The notes under the pieces were generated by a model. The model worked only from the letters and a program-made list of their open reading frames with translations, was not told where the DNA came from and did no database searches. From Sambucus nigra (taxonomy: Eukaryota; Streptophyta; Magnoliopsida; Dipsacales; Adoxaceae), in assembly GCA_949130495.1 (NCBI GenBank), contig OX422208.1, forward strand, positions 685,316,202 through 685,380,201: a stretch of DNA of 64,000 nucleotides, written 5' to 3'. Shown here piece after piece: positions 36,921-49,160 of the stretch. A program made the translations under genes and the position numbers. Position 1 is the stretch's first letter. Each line of letters opens with the position of its first letter.

Positions 36921-38883
36921 TGATAGAGAGTTTGTACATATTCGAGAGCAAGTAAAGTTTTTGTTCAAGACTTCACATGACTTGATGGAGTTGTTTCAAA
37001 AGATGTCAACGTCTTAGGAAACTCCACCGCACCTACTGGATGAGGTCTAGACTTTTTGTTGGCATAAGATGATTTACTTGATGACATTTTGTGCCTATTG
37101 CTAGTATGTATCATTGTGTAGTTTACATTATTTTCTTATTTTTTGCTACTATTTTAGCACTGTTTTGGATCTGTTCGCCCATTTCAGGAACTGGTTTCAC
37201 AAAAAAAATTCACTTAACAAAACTGCCTGATATTCTGGGGAACTATGAAAATTTTGTTTTCTCGTTCAAATGAGATTGGCTTTAGTTCGAGCGACTTATG
37301 ATGTCGCGCGAAGCTGCTTCTCGCGAGATTCATTCTCGTTCGAGCGACATGGTGCTTCGTTCGAGCGACCCCTGGAGAATTTTGTCTCTTTTGTTTGCAG
37401 TCCCTTGGTTCATATTGCTAATAGTTTTTAGTACTGCTGGGATGATTCTTAACAGTGCTTGAAAAATACAAAAAGATTTTTTTGATAAAATTTTTAAAAA
37501 ATCTAAAAAGAGTTTTGTATTTTGTTTACCCAGTATATGAATGAACACTTAGGATGACCAAGTCACAATTTCATTCTATATCCATGTGCCTATTTGATAG
37601 TGTTTTGAAGCAATATGTTGTGTCATTCATGTGCTTTATAAAGTTTGGAGTCTTTAAGATGATATGGTGTTGCTTCCTACATGTTTGACTCATTTGTCCT
37701 TTATTGCACACATGCACATATTTTTTTTACTTTTGTGCTTGTCTATCACATGTTGGTTAAGTGTTTTCATCTCAATTATGTCTATATAACGAACCAAATG
37801 CGACAAAACTTGACAAAAAGTAGTGCATGTTATAAACCGTTTGTGAGTTTGTGTGATTTAATTTGAAAAAAAAACGGAAAAGGGTGTGAAAGGTATTTAA
37901 TTTTTTCCTTTGCGATAAATCCACCGTTTAAATGGACCTAAAAAAGTGAGGAATTGAAAATTATCCGGGGTCCAATGAGGGTTAAAGGTACCCGAAAAAA
38001 TTGAAAGGCAATAAAAAGAAATATATGTGAAAAATGGGCCAATAGGTTTTAGTTTCATCACCTCATAAGAAAATTAATAATCACTATCTTTTAATGAGGG
38101 AGTTTGGATGGAATTTAAAAATGGTTTGCACGTCCTTAAAAGTTATGAAAAAGCATTACATAGTTTTGGGCGTTATTGATGTGGAAATCAGTTTTACTTT
38201 AATTTGTTGATGTGATTAAGACGATGTCATCTAAATTCAACAATTCTACACCTAAGGACCATTTTTTTATGTTGATTCGTTAGGAGTACACTTATGCATC
38301 GTACACATATGACATGATTGAGTTGATTGTCCTATCGAATCTGTTCACACCCATTCATTCTGTTTCCATGATTTGGCTGTCTTAGTGTAAATTCATGGTG
38401 TGTGATTTTTGTAACATCATTTTTCCATTTTTGTATGAAAATTTTGAAAAATCAAAAATAGTTTGTTTGCCTTGGTTTATCGTGACACCCCGATTTATTT
38501 TATATTGTTTATTCTTTTCCATGTCTATTCCGGACAAATAAAAAAGAGGAGAACGAATTGTTATTTTGTGGGGGAGTTTATGTATGGGGAAGAATTGATT
38601 CTGCTTTCATGTTTATGCTTTATATCATTTCAAACTTGATACGTCACGAGATATTTGTTTTGTCTCATGTGTGTAGGTACAATTGAAATTTTTTGGATTG
38701 CACACCCTAATGATAAAAGCTTGAAGTTTTGAAGCGTTAATTGTTGAAGCCGAAGTTTGAAAAGTTTGAAGACAGTTTATCTTTCAACTTTTGAGTTTTT
38801 GGAAGGGTAGATTTGTATAGGTCATTTGAGATTGATAATTCGGATATTTTTATTTTGTATCGGCATAGACACAGGGGGATATT
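36921..38883 (+). other. Non-coding 3' interior of the gag-only copia-like element
   Basis: No pol domain in any frame. About 37255-37375 carries CGTTCGAGCGAC / TCGCGCGA motifs similar to those in the LTRs. The rest is AT-rich, ending in the purine tract before the right LTR. Confidence 0.7.
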
Positions 38884-39974
38884 TGTAATGACATTGTCCG
38901 TCACAATTAATTATGTCTTATACCGCTACAAGTCGTCGAAGAATTGGGAAGCTAACATCTACAAACGACGGATCCGAATTTCAAGAAGACTTCAACATTC
39001 AACCCCAACAATGAATTTGGTAAATTATGTTTAAGTTTCATTTACATTTCACAATAAAAGTGTTGGGATATTTTTGTGAAAGTTAAAATATTTTTCTATT
39101 TATGAAAAATAGTTTTTGAATTTTTTATGAATTGTTTTTATTTTTCAAAAACATTTTCTCATAAAAGTTTTGGATAAATATTTTCTGATCCGATGAACAG
39201 TTTTAACTTTCAAGGTTTCCAAGTTATTTAAAAGTCTAAAAAAAATTTTGGGATCAGGGACTGTCGGTCAAACGACAGCGTTCTCGTTCGAACGAGAACA
39301 TGTCTCATTCGAATGATGTCGTATCTCATTCGAACGACATGAATTTTGTACTAACACGTCACCGCCTCAGTTGTTCTATATATTGGGTGTCAGACTACTC
39401 AATTTTCGTGTGGAGAAAAACTGATTTTCACATAATACGTTTTTATACTATTCTCCAAGGGTTTATAACTTTTGTTTACAATTCACAATTCCAATTGCTT
39501 TTGTGTGAGTTATTTTGTGGAAACCAAAATATTGTTTGCTATTGTTGATTCTTTGTGGGGAGATCTCGACAACCGAGAGCTGCGTGCTATTGTGGAAGGA
39601 GTCTCTGCGGAGTTTTAAGACTGCGTGTCCTTGTGGTATAGCTGCGTGTGAACCACTGCTGATTTCTAATCGTTGCTTTGAAGGTTTGACGAAGACAACG
39701 TGCGTTATATTTGTGGACGAATATCAAGTTGTTTGTAAGTCAATGGTCTTGTAAACTTGTCAAAGTTCTAGGAATAAAAAGGTTTTGCCCTGAGGGGATT
39801 TTTCGTGAACTTTGTGTCGCATACTTTATTTATGATGGTTTGACACTTGAAAGAACGTATCTATTTGAGTTTAATGGCTGAATTGATTTTATTCATAAAT
39901 TGACACTAATTAAATAAGCTTGTGATTGGAATTTGCACATCTATTCGAATCAGTATCATACATAAGGTTTTACA
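38884..39974 (+). repeat. Right LTR of the gag-only copia-like element
   Basis: 1,091 bp, TG...CA. TATA-like box at 39376-39383 and AATAAA at 39773-39778, in the same order as in the left LTR. Confidence 0.9.
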
Positions 39975-40071
39975 GCTAGCTTAATAATTGTAATATGGAA
40001 TAGTTAATTGTGGGGTTCATAATTTTTATTAGTGACTCTCGTGCAAGCGTGGGACTTGGAAGGTGTGGAGT

Positions 40072-41399
40072 TGATGAGTGCATGATTTTATATATTTTAT
40101 ACCCAAATTTATACTTCGTCAGGCCCATTTTATTTTATTTAATAAGTTCTTAGGATGATTTAAAAAATAAAGAAATAATTCAAGAATAATTGAATTTGTA
40201 TTCAAAACGGTAATTTTTAAGTAAAAAATGGCCACTTCTATAATTTTATTATTTTTTTGTGCTGATTTGTGAAAAAATTTGCCTAGACAAAATTTTACAT
40301 GTAATGATGAAATTTGATGCAAATTTTACAAGTAATGATTTTTACGGTCGTTCGAAACTCAGCGAGCATGTTCAGCATGAAAAATCAAGAATCTCCGAGT
40401 AGGGAGAAATTGAGTATCATATTTTGATCCAAATACTAAAGGAGGTGGGGTATTCAGTTCCAACACTTTTCGGCCAAGTAAATAGAGTTTCACCCCAACC
40501 AAAACACCTCACCTCATGGCCTATAAATAGGAACCTTAGGCTCACATTTTCACACACAAATTCGGGAATCAATTTTAGAATGATTATATTTAATTTGAGG
40601 GTTAAGTTTTTATCATTTTGGGAGGATTGAAGATTATTGTGAGAGAATTTATTGTAAGTTTGATTTATTAATTAAATTTTTTATTTGTTCTAGCAATTTA
40701 TATTTGTCTTTTATTATGGTAGCTTAATTATTTTATTAGGATTATGGTGAAGTTTATCACAATTAGCTAATATTGTCACGTTAGTTTAATTGTTGTTTAT
40801 AACCTACCCGTTTTAATTGTTATAAAAATTTCGGTGTATATTTTAAAACGATACGAGAGTGCATCTTAAAACCTTCAAAATTGTTTTATCAAATCAAGTT
40901 TGGGATTTAAAAATAGTATTTTTTGATAAATTATACTTGCACTTTGATTGTTTTGATAATCCATGCTTAAATACATTTGCGAACTTTAAAATTTGTATTT
41001 TCTAAGGGAACATGAATTTTAACCGTCTATTAGAGACGTTAAAATATTTCAAACATAACCGTTATATTTTCTGAATTAAACGTGACTAGGGTCAATTTAA
41101 TTTGAGTTATAGAAAGGGAGTGCCAATATTAAATTAGTGTGCAATATTAGTTACGTGATAAATGGACCCCAAATCCTGATTATTTATATATTGTTTACAA
41201 CTCTTGTGTTTGCTATGCTATTTACATATTTGCTTTAATTTAGTTTAGTGCATAAATATTTTATATCCCATTTAATCTAATTGGACAGTTGTAATTATTT
41301 TAAATGTTAAAATTAACAAATATATGTGGATTTGATCCTTATTTACACTCATTATTCTATAACAACCCGTGCACTTGCAGTAATTTTGATTTAACAACA
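40072..41399 (+). repeat. 5' LTR of a decayed Ty3 (Athila/Tat-like) element
   Basis: Starts TGATGAGTGCATG and ends near ACAACCCGTGCACTTGCAG...TTAACAACA, the 3' signature of many plant Ty3 LTRs. It is followed by a degraded primer site. The exact start and any target duplication are uncertain. Confidence 0.5.
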
Positions 41400-41402
41400 G
41401 AT

Positions 41403-41420
41403 TTTTGGCACTCTTGCCAA
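41403..41420 (+). other. Degraded primer-binding site (Athila/Tat type)
   Basis: TTTTGGCACTCTTGCCAA approximates TTGGCGCCGTTGCCGGG, the primer site common in Athila/Tat-like elements. Confidence 0.45.
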
Positions 41421-42780
41421 CAATTTGTTCATTTTTTTTAAAATTGTGACTTTCAGACTAGTTTATTTTAGTTTTTGCAATTTTATTAGAAAAAATCTAC
41501 AAAAGTATTTTTTTCCCTGAAAAATTCCAGATTTCGTTTTTTGTGCAAGTAGTCCCTAAAAAAATTCAAAAAACTAATCAAAAATAAAAAAAAAACTTTT
41601 ATTTTCAGTAGTAATTTTGTTATTTCCAGAATATAAAAAATAAAAAATTGCTTGATAAGTTTGTTTGTTTTGTGTTAAATATACCACTATTGCTTGTGTC
41701 GTGTTATTTTTATTTTTATTTTTATTATTTTGTTTTATGTCGCATTTTGTGCTCGATGTAATTTTTTGTGTTATTTTTTATTAGCACATTATAAAAATAC
41801 AAAAAAAAATTTTAAAAAAGGCAAAAGTGAAGAAAATTTTGAAATAAGTGTGTAACAATGAGCGGACATAAAAAATACTTGTGCAATCTTACCACGAGCA
41901 CAAGGAATTCTCAGAAATAATTGAAACGTAGGCGACGTTCCCCCCCGATCGATGCCAACTTAAATTTCGCCCGGCGTAATCAAGTGACCGTAAAAAGTTC
42001 ATGCTGGAGGCATATTTTTGTCTGCTCCGACGTGGTTTAGTTTTTCATTTAAATTAGTATGTTGCATAAATTAACTTGAGGACAAAATGAGTGTGAAAGG
42101 TAAGTTCGATTTTTCATTACCCTTTCTTGGCCTGAAAATCACTAATTAACGAAACATTTTCATATCTAGAGACATCACAATTAATTTAAAATCAAGTAGA
42201 TGTTGGCCTTAGGATATCACATAGCTCGTAGAAACCTCTTAACAAGGCTAGAATTAAAAGTTACTCCAATGTGAACTTGTCAAATCGGTTATGTTTACCA
42301 TATTTAGGATTGGTTGTTTTTAATGTGTCTTTGTATTGACCACTTACGTGGAGGTAAAATTTGTATTCTAGGAGATTATCGTAGTCAATCGTCTTTTAAA
42401 TTCTCCTCTGTCAAATAATAAGAGTTGTCTAATTGGGAAGAGTAATTTGGAGACCCGCATTACCGTCGATTAATCTCGAAAAAAAAATAGATTTTAAAAT
42501 TGAAATTCCCCTCACCTAAATTAGATAATTCAATTGCTTTGTGCCAGTTATGAATTACGTGATTTGAGTCAAATTATTTGCTTTTAATTTTCTTAAAAAA
42601 ATATTATATTTTAAAAATAAAAGAAAAAATATAAATTTCAGTGAGCGTATTGTATGCATGATTGGGTTCAAGATCATATCGATCGTCTGTCTAGTGTGCA
42701 GTCTAGTATTCTCGACACTTTCGTAGGTAGTTTTCTATATTCACCATGATGGGAGACGAATTAGCACCATGTGCCCATAA
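41421..42780 (+). other. 5' leader of the decayed Ty3 element
   Basis: AT-rich and non-coding, between the primer site and gag. No feature besides A/T runs. Confidence 0.4.
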
Positions 42781-42849
42781 ATATAACCTTTATCTGATTA
42801 GATCTAGTCAACCTTCATGCATAAGTCTACCCAAGCACAATGTGAACAA

Positions 42850-43530
42850 TTTCCAATTCGATTTTCCGTATTTTATGGGACAAAAAAAGGGATATTTACC
42901 ATCATATTCATGAATTCGAGGAGATATATGGGACCATTAAGTACCAACAACTCATCGATGAGATTAGTAAACTTTACTTATTCTCATTGTTATTGAAATA
43001 TAAAGCCACGAGTTGGTTTATCTCATTAGAACCCTAGTCCATAACCACGTGGAATCAAATGAGTGTCGTATTTCTACAAAAATAATTCCCCAACAAAAAA
43101 AAGCTTTGATATTTTACTCCATCAAGACATTTAGCCAAAAGGAGGGAGAAGTCTTGTGGATGTATTTGAAGCGATTCAAGGATGTATTTTTGCAATGTCC
43201 ACACTATGGGATTGAGATGGGATGCCATGTCCAAATTTTGTATGAGGGGTTCAATTCTAATACTCGAATTATGATCGAGTCACTATGTAACGATAATTTT
43301 ATCAAGAAAAGTAAGGCCGACGTGTGGCTATTCCTGAAGGCATGGCAAAAAAGTCCTAACAATGGGCACCCAATAGAAAATTTAGATCCACTACGGTCGA
43401 TGAATGTTTTGCTAGCCATGTCGAACAAAGTTTTGATTTAAATGCTAAAATGGCCACCTTGACTCGATATTTAAAAGCATCAGAAACGAGTAAAGTGGGA
43501 ACACATGCCGCACTCGTAACCATAAGACCT
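42850..43530 (+). pseudogene. Ty3 (Athila/Tat-like) gag remnant
   Basis: Retrotransposon gag domain across two or more frames. About 42910-43020 reads YEFEEIYGTIKYQQLIDEIS with KATSWFISLEP after it. The open frame at 43013-43441 continues with EVLWMYLKRFKDVFLQCPH, GFNSNTRIMIES and KADVWLFLKAW. The order matches the conserved gag helices of Athila/Tat elements. At least one frameshift separates the halves. The gag is cut off near 43550, where minus-strand element DNA begins. Confidence 0.7.
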
Positions 43531-43559
43531 AATCCATGGTATCTTATAGAAGCATGAGT

Positions 43560-44123
43560 GACTAGTAAGTCTCCAGATGATCGATGGGGTCCTTGGACCC
43601 ATCGAAAGGTTCAATGTTTGGCATCGTCTACTTTGGCAGAAAAGAGTAGTTTGGGACATCATTATAGAATGGAGACAACGTCTTCTGGAGGTTCAACTCT
43701 ATGGTGTTGGGAGTTTGAGTCTTGTATTAGTTGAGGAAATTCCATAACCGATCTTTCATATTCTTTAGATCTCCATCCCAGGGCCTGGATATCCTGAACC
43801 CCATCTGAGATTGGTGTCCGGGGAGTGGTAGCCTGTCCTTGACAAGGATGCGAGTTGCTGATCATTCGAGGGCCCTGAGCATACCTTCTGGGTCATTTTC
43901 TCCTTCTAATCGAGGTCCGTGGATTTTTTTAGTGTCACTGTGCTCAGGCACCATAGGTTCTTCTACCACTGGTGGTAAAGGAAGCCTACTGGGGATAGTG
44001 GTTAGTTGCTCCTGGAGTATTTTTTTTATTGAGCCTTCATATCTTTGACGGAATGTGCCAAGCCGGCATTGGCTACTATTTTCGAGGGAGTAAGATATGT
44101 TTCAAGAAAAATGTAACTTGTTG
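43560..44123 (-). pseudogene. Minus-strand Ty3 (Tat-like) gag N-terminal remnant
   Basis: Lies just inside the minus-strand LTR and primer site at 44124-45369, where the leader and gag start are expected. The minus-strand frame 43865-43662 (TPISDGVQDIQALGWRSKEY) and the sequence upstream of it are polar and low in hydrophobic residues, as in Tat gag N-termini. No catalytic domain remains; the element is truncated at its left side. Confidence 0.4.
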
Positions 44124-44141
44124 TTCCCACAAACGGTGCCA
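44124..44141 (-). other. Primer-binding site of a minus-strand Tat-like element
   Basis: Minus strand reads TGGCACCGTTTGTGGGAA, close to TGGCGCCGTCTGTGGGAA of Tat-like Ty3 elements. Three bases beyond it the LTR begins. Confidence 0.65.
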
Positions 44142-44144
44142 AAC

Positions 44145-45369
44145 TGATGAGGGTTAAAATTGTATGTGACTTTAGACGGTAAGAGGAGAAAAGTGTCAAG
44201 TGTGAGATAAAGATATAAATTTGTTCAGCCCTTAGGAGATGATCCTACATCTATTGTACAAAGGTTTTATACATGTTTATTAGAATGCAGTTGAGTATTA
44301 CAGTCTAAGAGACCCCTTGAGCATTGGTCAAGGGAGTTTGAGGTCTTGTGACCTTTATCGATGGTATAAAGGACCTTAAAAAGTAACTGAATGACTTCTC
44401 TAAGGGTTTGTAGGTACTATTTTAGGGCTTTTGCAAGATACACAAAGTTTATAAATAATGTAACTGGTTCAAATACAAACATAGTCTTACAAAAGTGGGT
44501 TGTGAGTATAAACAAAGTGGTAACACTTGTGAAATACCAGGATGCTTGTGAGCCTAACTATTTGAATTCTTCAATCTCTTTGAATGATAGATATTAATCC
44601 CCTTCTACTTTTTACTGGAGTTCTATTTATATGATAACTATTGGAGAAAACATGAATGGTTTGTAAAGGCATGACTTTGATAATTTTGAGGTCTGACGGT
44701 ACTAGGAGGAAGGTCAAGTGTTGGGAAACATATTTGTAGGTGGAGTACTTTGGTTATTAGGTGCATCAAATGCTGATGGGAACATTCAATACATAGGAAA
44801 CTATGTAGTGGGGGTAGGTGGAATAGTGTTTTACTTCTCATCTACTCCATAAAACAATTCAAATAAGCTCTATCGAAGGTCCAGGGGGTTTGGGGGGGTC
44901 ACGGAGTTGCTGGGATTTGATCCTGAAGTAACACGTGTCACCACATTCTATTATTGAGGTCTGGGTGGGTTGTATATGTCATTATCCCTTTATTTGAGGT
45001 CGACTGAGGGCACATGTTATAAATGGACCTTGATACAATGTCTGTGAGCTTGATGGAAGGAACATTATTTGGGGAAGTATGCAAGACTGAGGTCTGCTAC
45101 AATACCATAACTCACATTTGAGGGTAGCGGAGGTCTTATTTAACATGTAGAGGTTTATCTGAGGTTGGGGCTAGCTTCGGGACCTCTGCCCTATCTCTGA
45201 TTAAGTTGAGGATTTGGAAGATCTCTAAAGAACTAAATGTGAAATATGGTATGATTTTATAATTTTATTTTAGCTATTCATGCTTAAAATGTTATTAATT
45301 GTTTATAACTCTCGTATTATTTATGTTTAGAATTGATCAATCTATTTATGAATTTTATGGGGTGTCACA
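44145..45369 (-). repeat. 5' LTR of the minus-strand Tat-like element
   Basis: 1,225 bp. Read on the minus strand it begins TGTGACACCCCATAAAA and ends AACCCTCATCA just before the primer site, giving the canonical TG...CA ends. No second LTR is seen. Confidence 0.65.
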
Positions 45370-47130
45370 TCACTAGTACAACAAATAATAAACCGTGACC
45401 AGTACCCGACTAACTAATGTGATCACTAGCATATATGCCCATCATTTTAATCGGGCACAGACTAAATCAATTGCGAATAGGAGTTGACTAGCTAAAGAGG
45501 TCAATAGAGCAAATGTTTGCCATTTTTATTGGGCCAAAACTCATAATCATAATCTAACAACTTCACCCCATCCATAAAAATATCCAATAACCAAATATTT
45601 GCGACTATGTATGGAGACACGCATAAACCATAATTTCTCGCTCTCGGCCCTCCCTATAGTATTGGTATATTGGGATGATTAGGTTTTTACAAGCGAATTA
45701 TTTCTTTCATTTTAATATGGTTATATGTGTATAGATTTTGTGTCTTTCATATTATGTCACCACAAGTTTCTAATAGGGAAAAATTAACATAAAATTATGT
45801 TTGGGAAGTTTGATTCAAGCATTTAATAACCAACTTAGCTTTTTGATTTTTTACTAGTTCATGTAAAGGGATAGACAACATTTGAAAACCAACACAAGCA
45901 TCTTAATTCTGATAACAGATGTGAATCAAATTACTATCTCAATTTAATATAATAACTACTACTAAATTATGCCACTCTAATACAATTCTTATATCTTTAA
46001 CTTTTTTCATAAGAGATTACTATTAGAATTTATCAAGAATGTATGAGGGTTTAGATTTAAAATAATTAAATTACCCATATGAGATTATTTATGCTTTTAA
46101 CATCATGTTCAATTGAGTCCAATCATACTAAAAGAAAGGGGATTAAACATGTTATTATAGAATTTAACTTTCACAAAAATTCCATCACATGTGTAATTTA
46201 CAATACAAGTACAATTTCTAACATAAAAGTTAAGATGAAATTAATATACTAAATTAATAATTAATTTAATTTACATGAAATTGACATATAGATAATTATA
46301 TAAGAAATCTACATTTAACATAATTTAAGGGAATTATGTAATAATCATTAGAACCTAATTATCTCTAGTTACTTTTGCAAATTAAATTAGGGTTTAGGTA
46401 TAAATTACTACTTATAAACATGAAAGGGTAATATTAGATTTTATGTTGCCTTATATTGTAGAATTGGTGATGATAATGATGATCTTCTTGAACTATGTTA
46501 CAAAACTTATTTCTTCTTCCTTTTTCTTTCCTCATTTAATTATTCTTGATCTTGATTTTTTATTTTTATTAGAGGTTTAGTCTCTTATTTGAATTAGGGT
46601 CTAAGTGTAGAGAATGTTGGGAGGTTAGGGTTATAAGAGTAGGGAGTTTGAAGCAAAACAAGTGAAAAATGAGCACAAGGGGCCTGAGGTCTTTTATGAC
46701 CCGATCGCGGCTCCTACATTTTCCTTTTCTTTTTCTTTTATTTTATTTATCCAAAAATCCTTATTATATTTTAGCTAATGCCATCCCAAGCATATCGTAG
46801 CTTGCCCTAAACTTGGTCACTAAGTAACTATCCAAAAGGCCTTATTGTCCTTAGGTCTAAATTAATATTTAAACCCAACCATTTAACTAATTAGTCTAAG
46901 TTCAATATGTGTTAGGCCATTAACATATAACACTATATGCCCAAATAACAAAATTTAAATTTACATAAGCATAACACAATTTATTTAATTTACCCTTAAA
47001 TTCATATAATCTATTTTCCAATATATTATTCAATTAATTACTTATTTTAATTATTTATCAAAAATACGAAGTATGATAATATTTCCCTCTAACAAAAAGA
47101 ATTATATCATTGGAATATACCAATAAAAAA
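45370..47130. other. No recognisable gene; possible CACTA-type end
   Basis: Starts with CACTAGTACAACAAATA at about 45371, which resembles the CACTA terminus of En/Spm-type transposons, but no partner end was found. The rest is AT-rich and without coding signal; it should contain the decayed 3' end of the minus-strand Ty3 element to its right. Confidence 0.3.
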
Positions 47131-47141
47131 CATACTTGCCT

Positions 47142-48340
47142 TTAAATAAATGTGGTTATTATTATCTCGTTATATCCTTGCATTACCATGTGGACCTCAT
47201 TATGGTAGTTCCACTGAACGCATACTAAAGATATATCCTTAGATTGAAACCTTTGAACTCTCATATTAAGAATACCCACTATGTGCTCACAGCTAGATGC
47301 ATCCGACTCTAACTCGTTATCGACCAAATCAATATGTGAGTAAGCAGCCGTATCACCTAAAATTCTACGGATCATGGATACGTGAAATACATAATGTACC
47401 CGGTGAAGATGGTTTAGAAGTGCTAGAATATACACAACGCTCCCCACTCTGTCACTATTCATAAATGACACAATATAACATGGTGTCAATTTCCCTTTCT
47501 TCTTGAAGCACATCACCCCTTTCATAGGAGAGACTCGAAGTAGTACTTTCTCCCCCACCTCAAACTGCATAAGTTTCCTCTTTAAATGTGCATGTCTCTT
47601 CTATCGGACTTCGGTTATCTTAATCCGTTCCTGAATCAGTTTCATCTTCTTGGTTGTCTTTGGAACAAATTATGGCCTCAATAGTTTGCTCTCTCCTCAG
47701 TCTAACCTACTTCCAGTGATCAACATATTCACCCACATAATTCCTCGTAATGTGGCGTATATATGGAGTTTTGATAGCTGTTATTATAAGCAAACTCCAT
47801 GAATGGTAAGTGTAACTCCAACTCCCTTGGCAATCCATCACTCATGCTCTCATCATAACTTCTAAAGCCTGATTTACCCTTTCTGTCTGTTCGTCAGTCT
47901 GAGGATGGTAAGATATACTAAGGTGTATTTGAGTCCCCATTGCCTATTAGAAAATCCCCTAAAAGCGAGCCATAAACGTAGGACCCTGGCCTGTAATTAT
48001 AGATATAGGAACCCCGTGTAATCGTACAATCTCCGAGACATACAATCTACATGTTCTGTCGAAAAGTGTACGAACAAGAAAAAGTGCACCACTTTCATAA
48101 GATGGTCGACTATCCCCCGAATAGAATCATGTCTTCGAGGCATCAATGGTAACCCCCTAATGAAACCAATTGAGATGCTATACCACTTCCACTAAAGAAT
48201 AGATATTGGCTAAAGTCACTGGGTGACTTTTGATAATCCATCTTCACCATCTGACACGTAGTACATCTGGATATAAACTCTACCACATCTTTCTTCATGC
48301 CAACCCACCAATATTGTCTTTCTATTTCTTGATACATCTT
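47142..48340 (-). pseudogene. Ty3 chromovirus-like integrase remnant
   Basis: Minus strand, several frames. 48337-48220 holds the H2C2 zinc region (MYQEIERQYWWVGMKKDVV, then CTTCQMVKMD). About 48115-47860 holds the core: IVDHLMKVVHFF, VRLHGVPISII-GQGPTFMARF (the expected second Asp is replaced by Gly) and YHPQTDEQTERVNQALE. 47570-47142 is the C-terminal part (QFEVGEKVLLRVSPMKGVM, then VHYVFHVSMIRR), as in Tekay/Del-like elements. Frameshifts and the missing Asp show it is dead. Confidence 0.8.
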
Positions 48341-48639
48341 ATCCCCACCAGGATGTACTGCAAACTACGAACCACGAGGCTCCTGTATAACGGTTCACAT
48401 AAACTCCTCATTTGAGGGTGACACCAATCTACCCTTATATCGTAACCCACCATCGGATCAGTGTATATAAAGGCACACTGGTGGCGAGGAGTTCTTTCAC
48501 CTTTTCCTTGTATACCATGTCCTTAGAATACATTTTGATCACTCGTACCATGATATTGGGAATCACCGTGAGCATCCACATAAAAGCCCTTGCCAATTCA
48601 CCAATAATTTCCACTGAACCTTAATACACTAATTGTAGG

Positions 48640-49160
48640 TCTGATAAGCTACCACTAGATCATCAGATCAATGCATCCACTACTATATTTGCTTTCCCTG
48701 TTTGGTACTGGATCGTAAACTAATAATCCTTTATAAATTCAAACCATATTTATTGCCTTGTATTTAAATCCTTATGTGTGAACATGTATTGCAGACTTTT
48801 GTGATCGCAAAAGAGTCTAAATTTCTCACCCCAAAGGTAGTATCTCCATGAATGCAATATAAACACAATAGCTAGCAACTCCACATCATATGTTAAAAAA
48901 TGAACCTCATGTGGTTTCCACTTTCAAGAGGAATACAAAATCACCATATCCTCTTTCATCAACACCCCACCTAACCTTTGTAGAGAATCATCTATGTAAA
49001 CCAAGTACTCCACTCCACTTTTAGGTACGAAAAAAACTGATGCAAAAGTCAGCTTCTCTTTGAGATTGTTTTACGACTGCTGACACTTCTTATTCCAAAT
49101 GAACGAAAAATATTTCTTCATAAATTTGGTCACATACCCTTCTATTTTTGAGAAACCACA
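48640..49160 (-). pseudogene. Ty3 RNase H / RT C-terminal remnant
   Basis: Minus-strand frames give GFSKIEGYVTKFMKKYFSF and WNKKCQQS (RT-RNase H connection), then YYLWGEKFRLFCDHKSLQYM and NTRQ-IWFEFIKDY (RNase H). Continuous in order with the integrase to its left. It is separated from the RT core at 50957-51230 by an inserted element. Confidence 0.7.

Larger units (their letters stand above)
33944..39974 (+). mobile_element. Gag-only copia-like LTR retrotransposon, 6,031 bp
   Basis: Two LTRs (33944-35044 and 38884-39974) begin TGTAA-GACATTGTCC and end AGGTTTTACA. The primer-binding site TGGTATCAGAGC (35048-35059) matches the initiator Met tRNA. A purine tract AGGGGGA precedes the right LTR. 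Flanks are ACTAG (33939-33943) and GCTAG (39975-39979), a 5-bp duplication with one mismatch. The interior encodes a decayed gag with two zinc knuckles but no protease, integrase, RT or RNase H. It matches the class described as TR-GAG or LARD-like elements and would depend on pol from a relative. Confidence 0.88.

Noticed and set aside
45371..45440. Left end of a CACTA (En/Spm) transposon
   Set aside because: Only CACTAGTACAAC resembles the terminus. No partner end, 3-bp duplication or transposase was found, so it is mentioned only within the region description.
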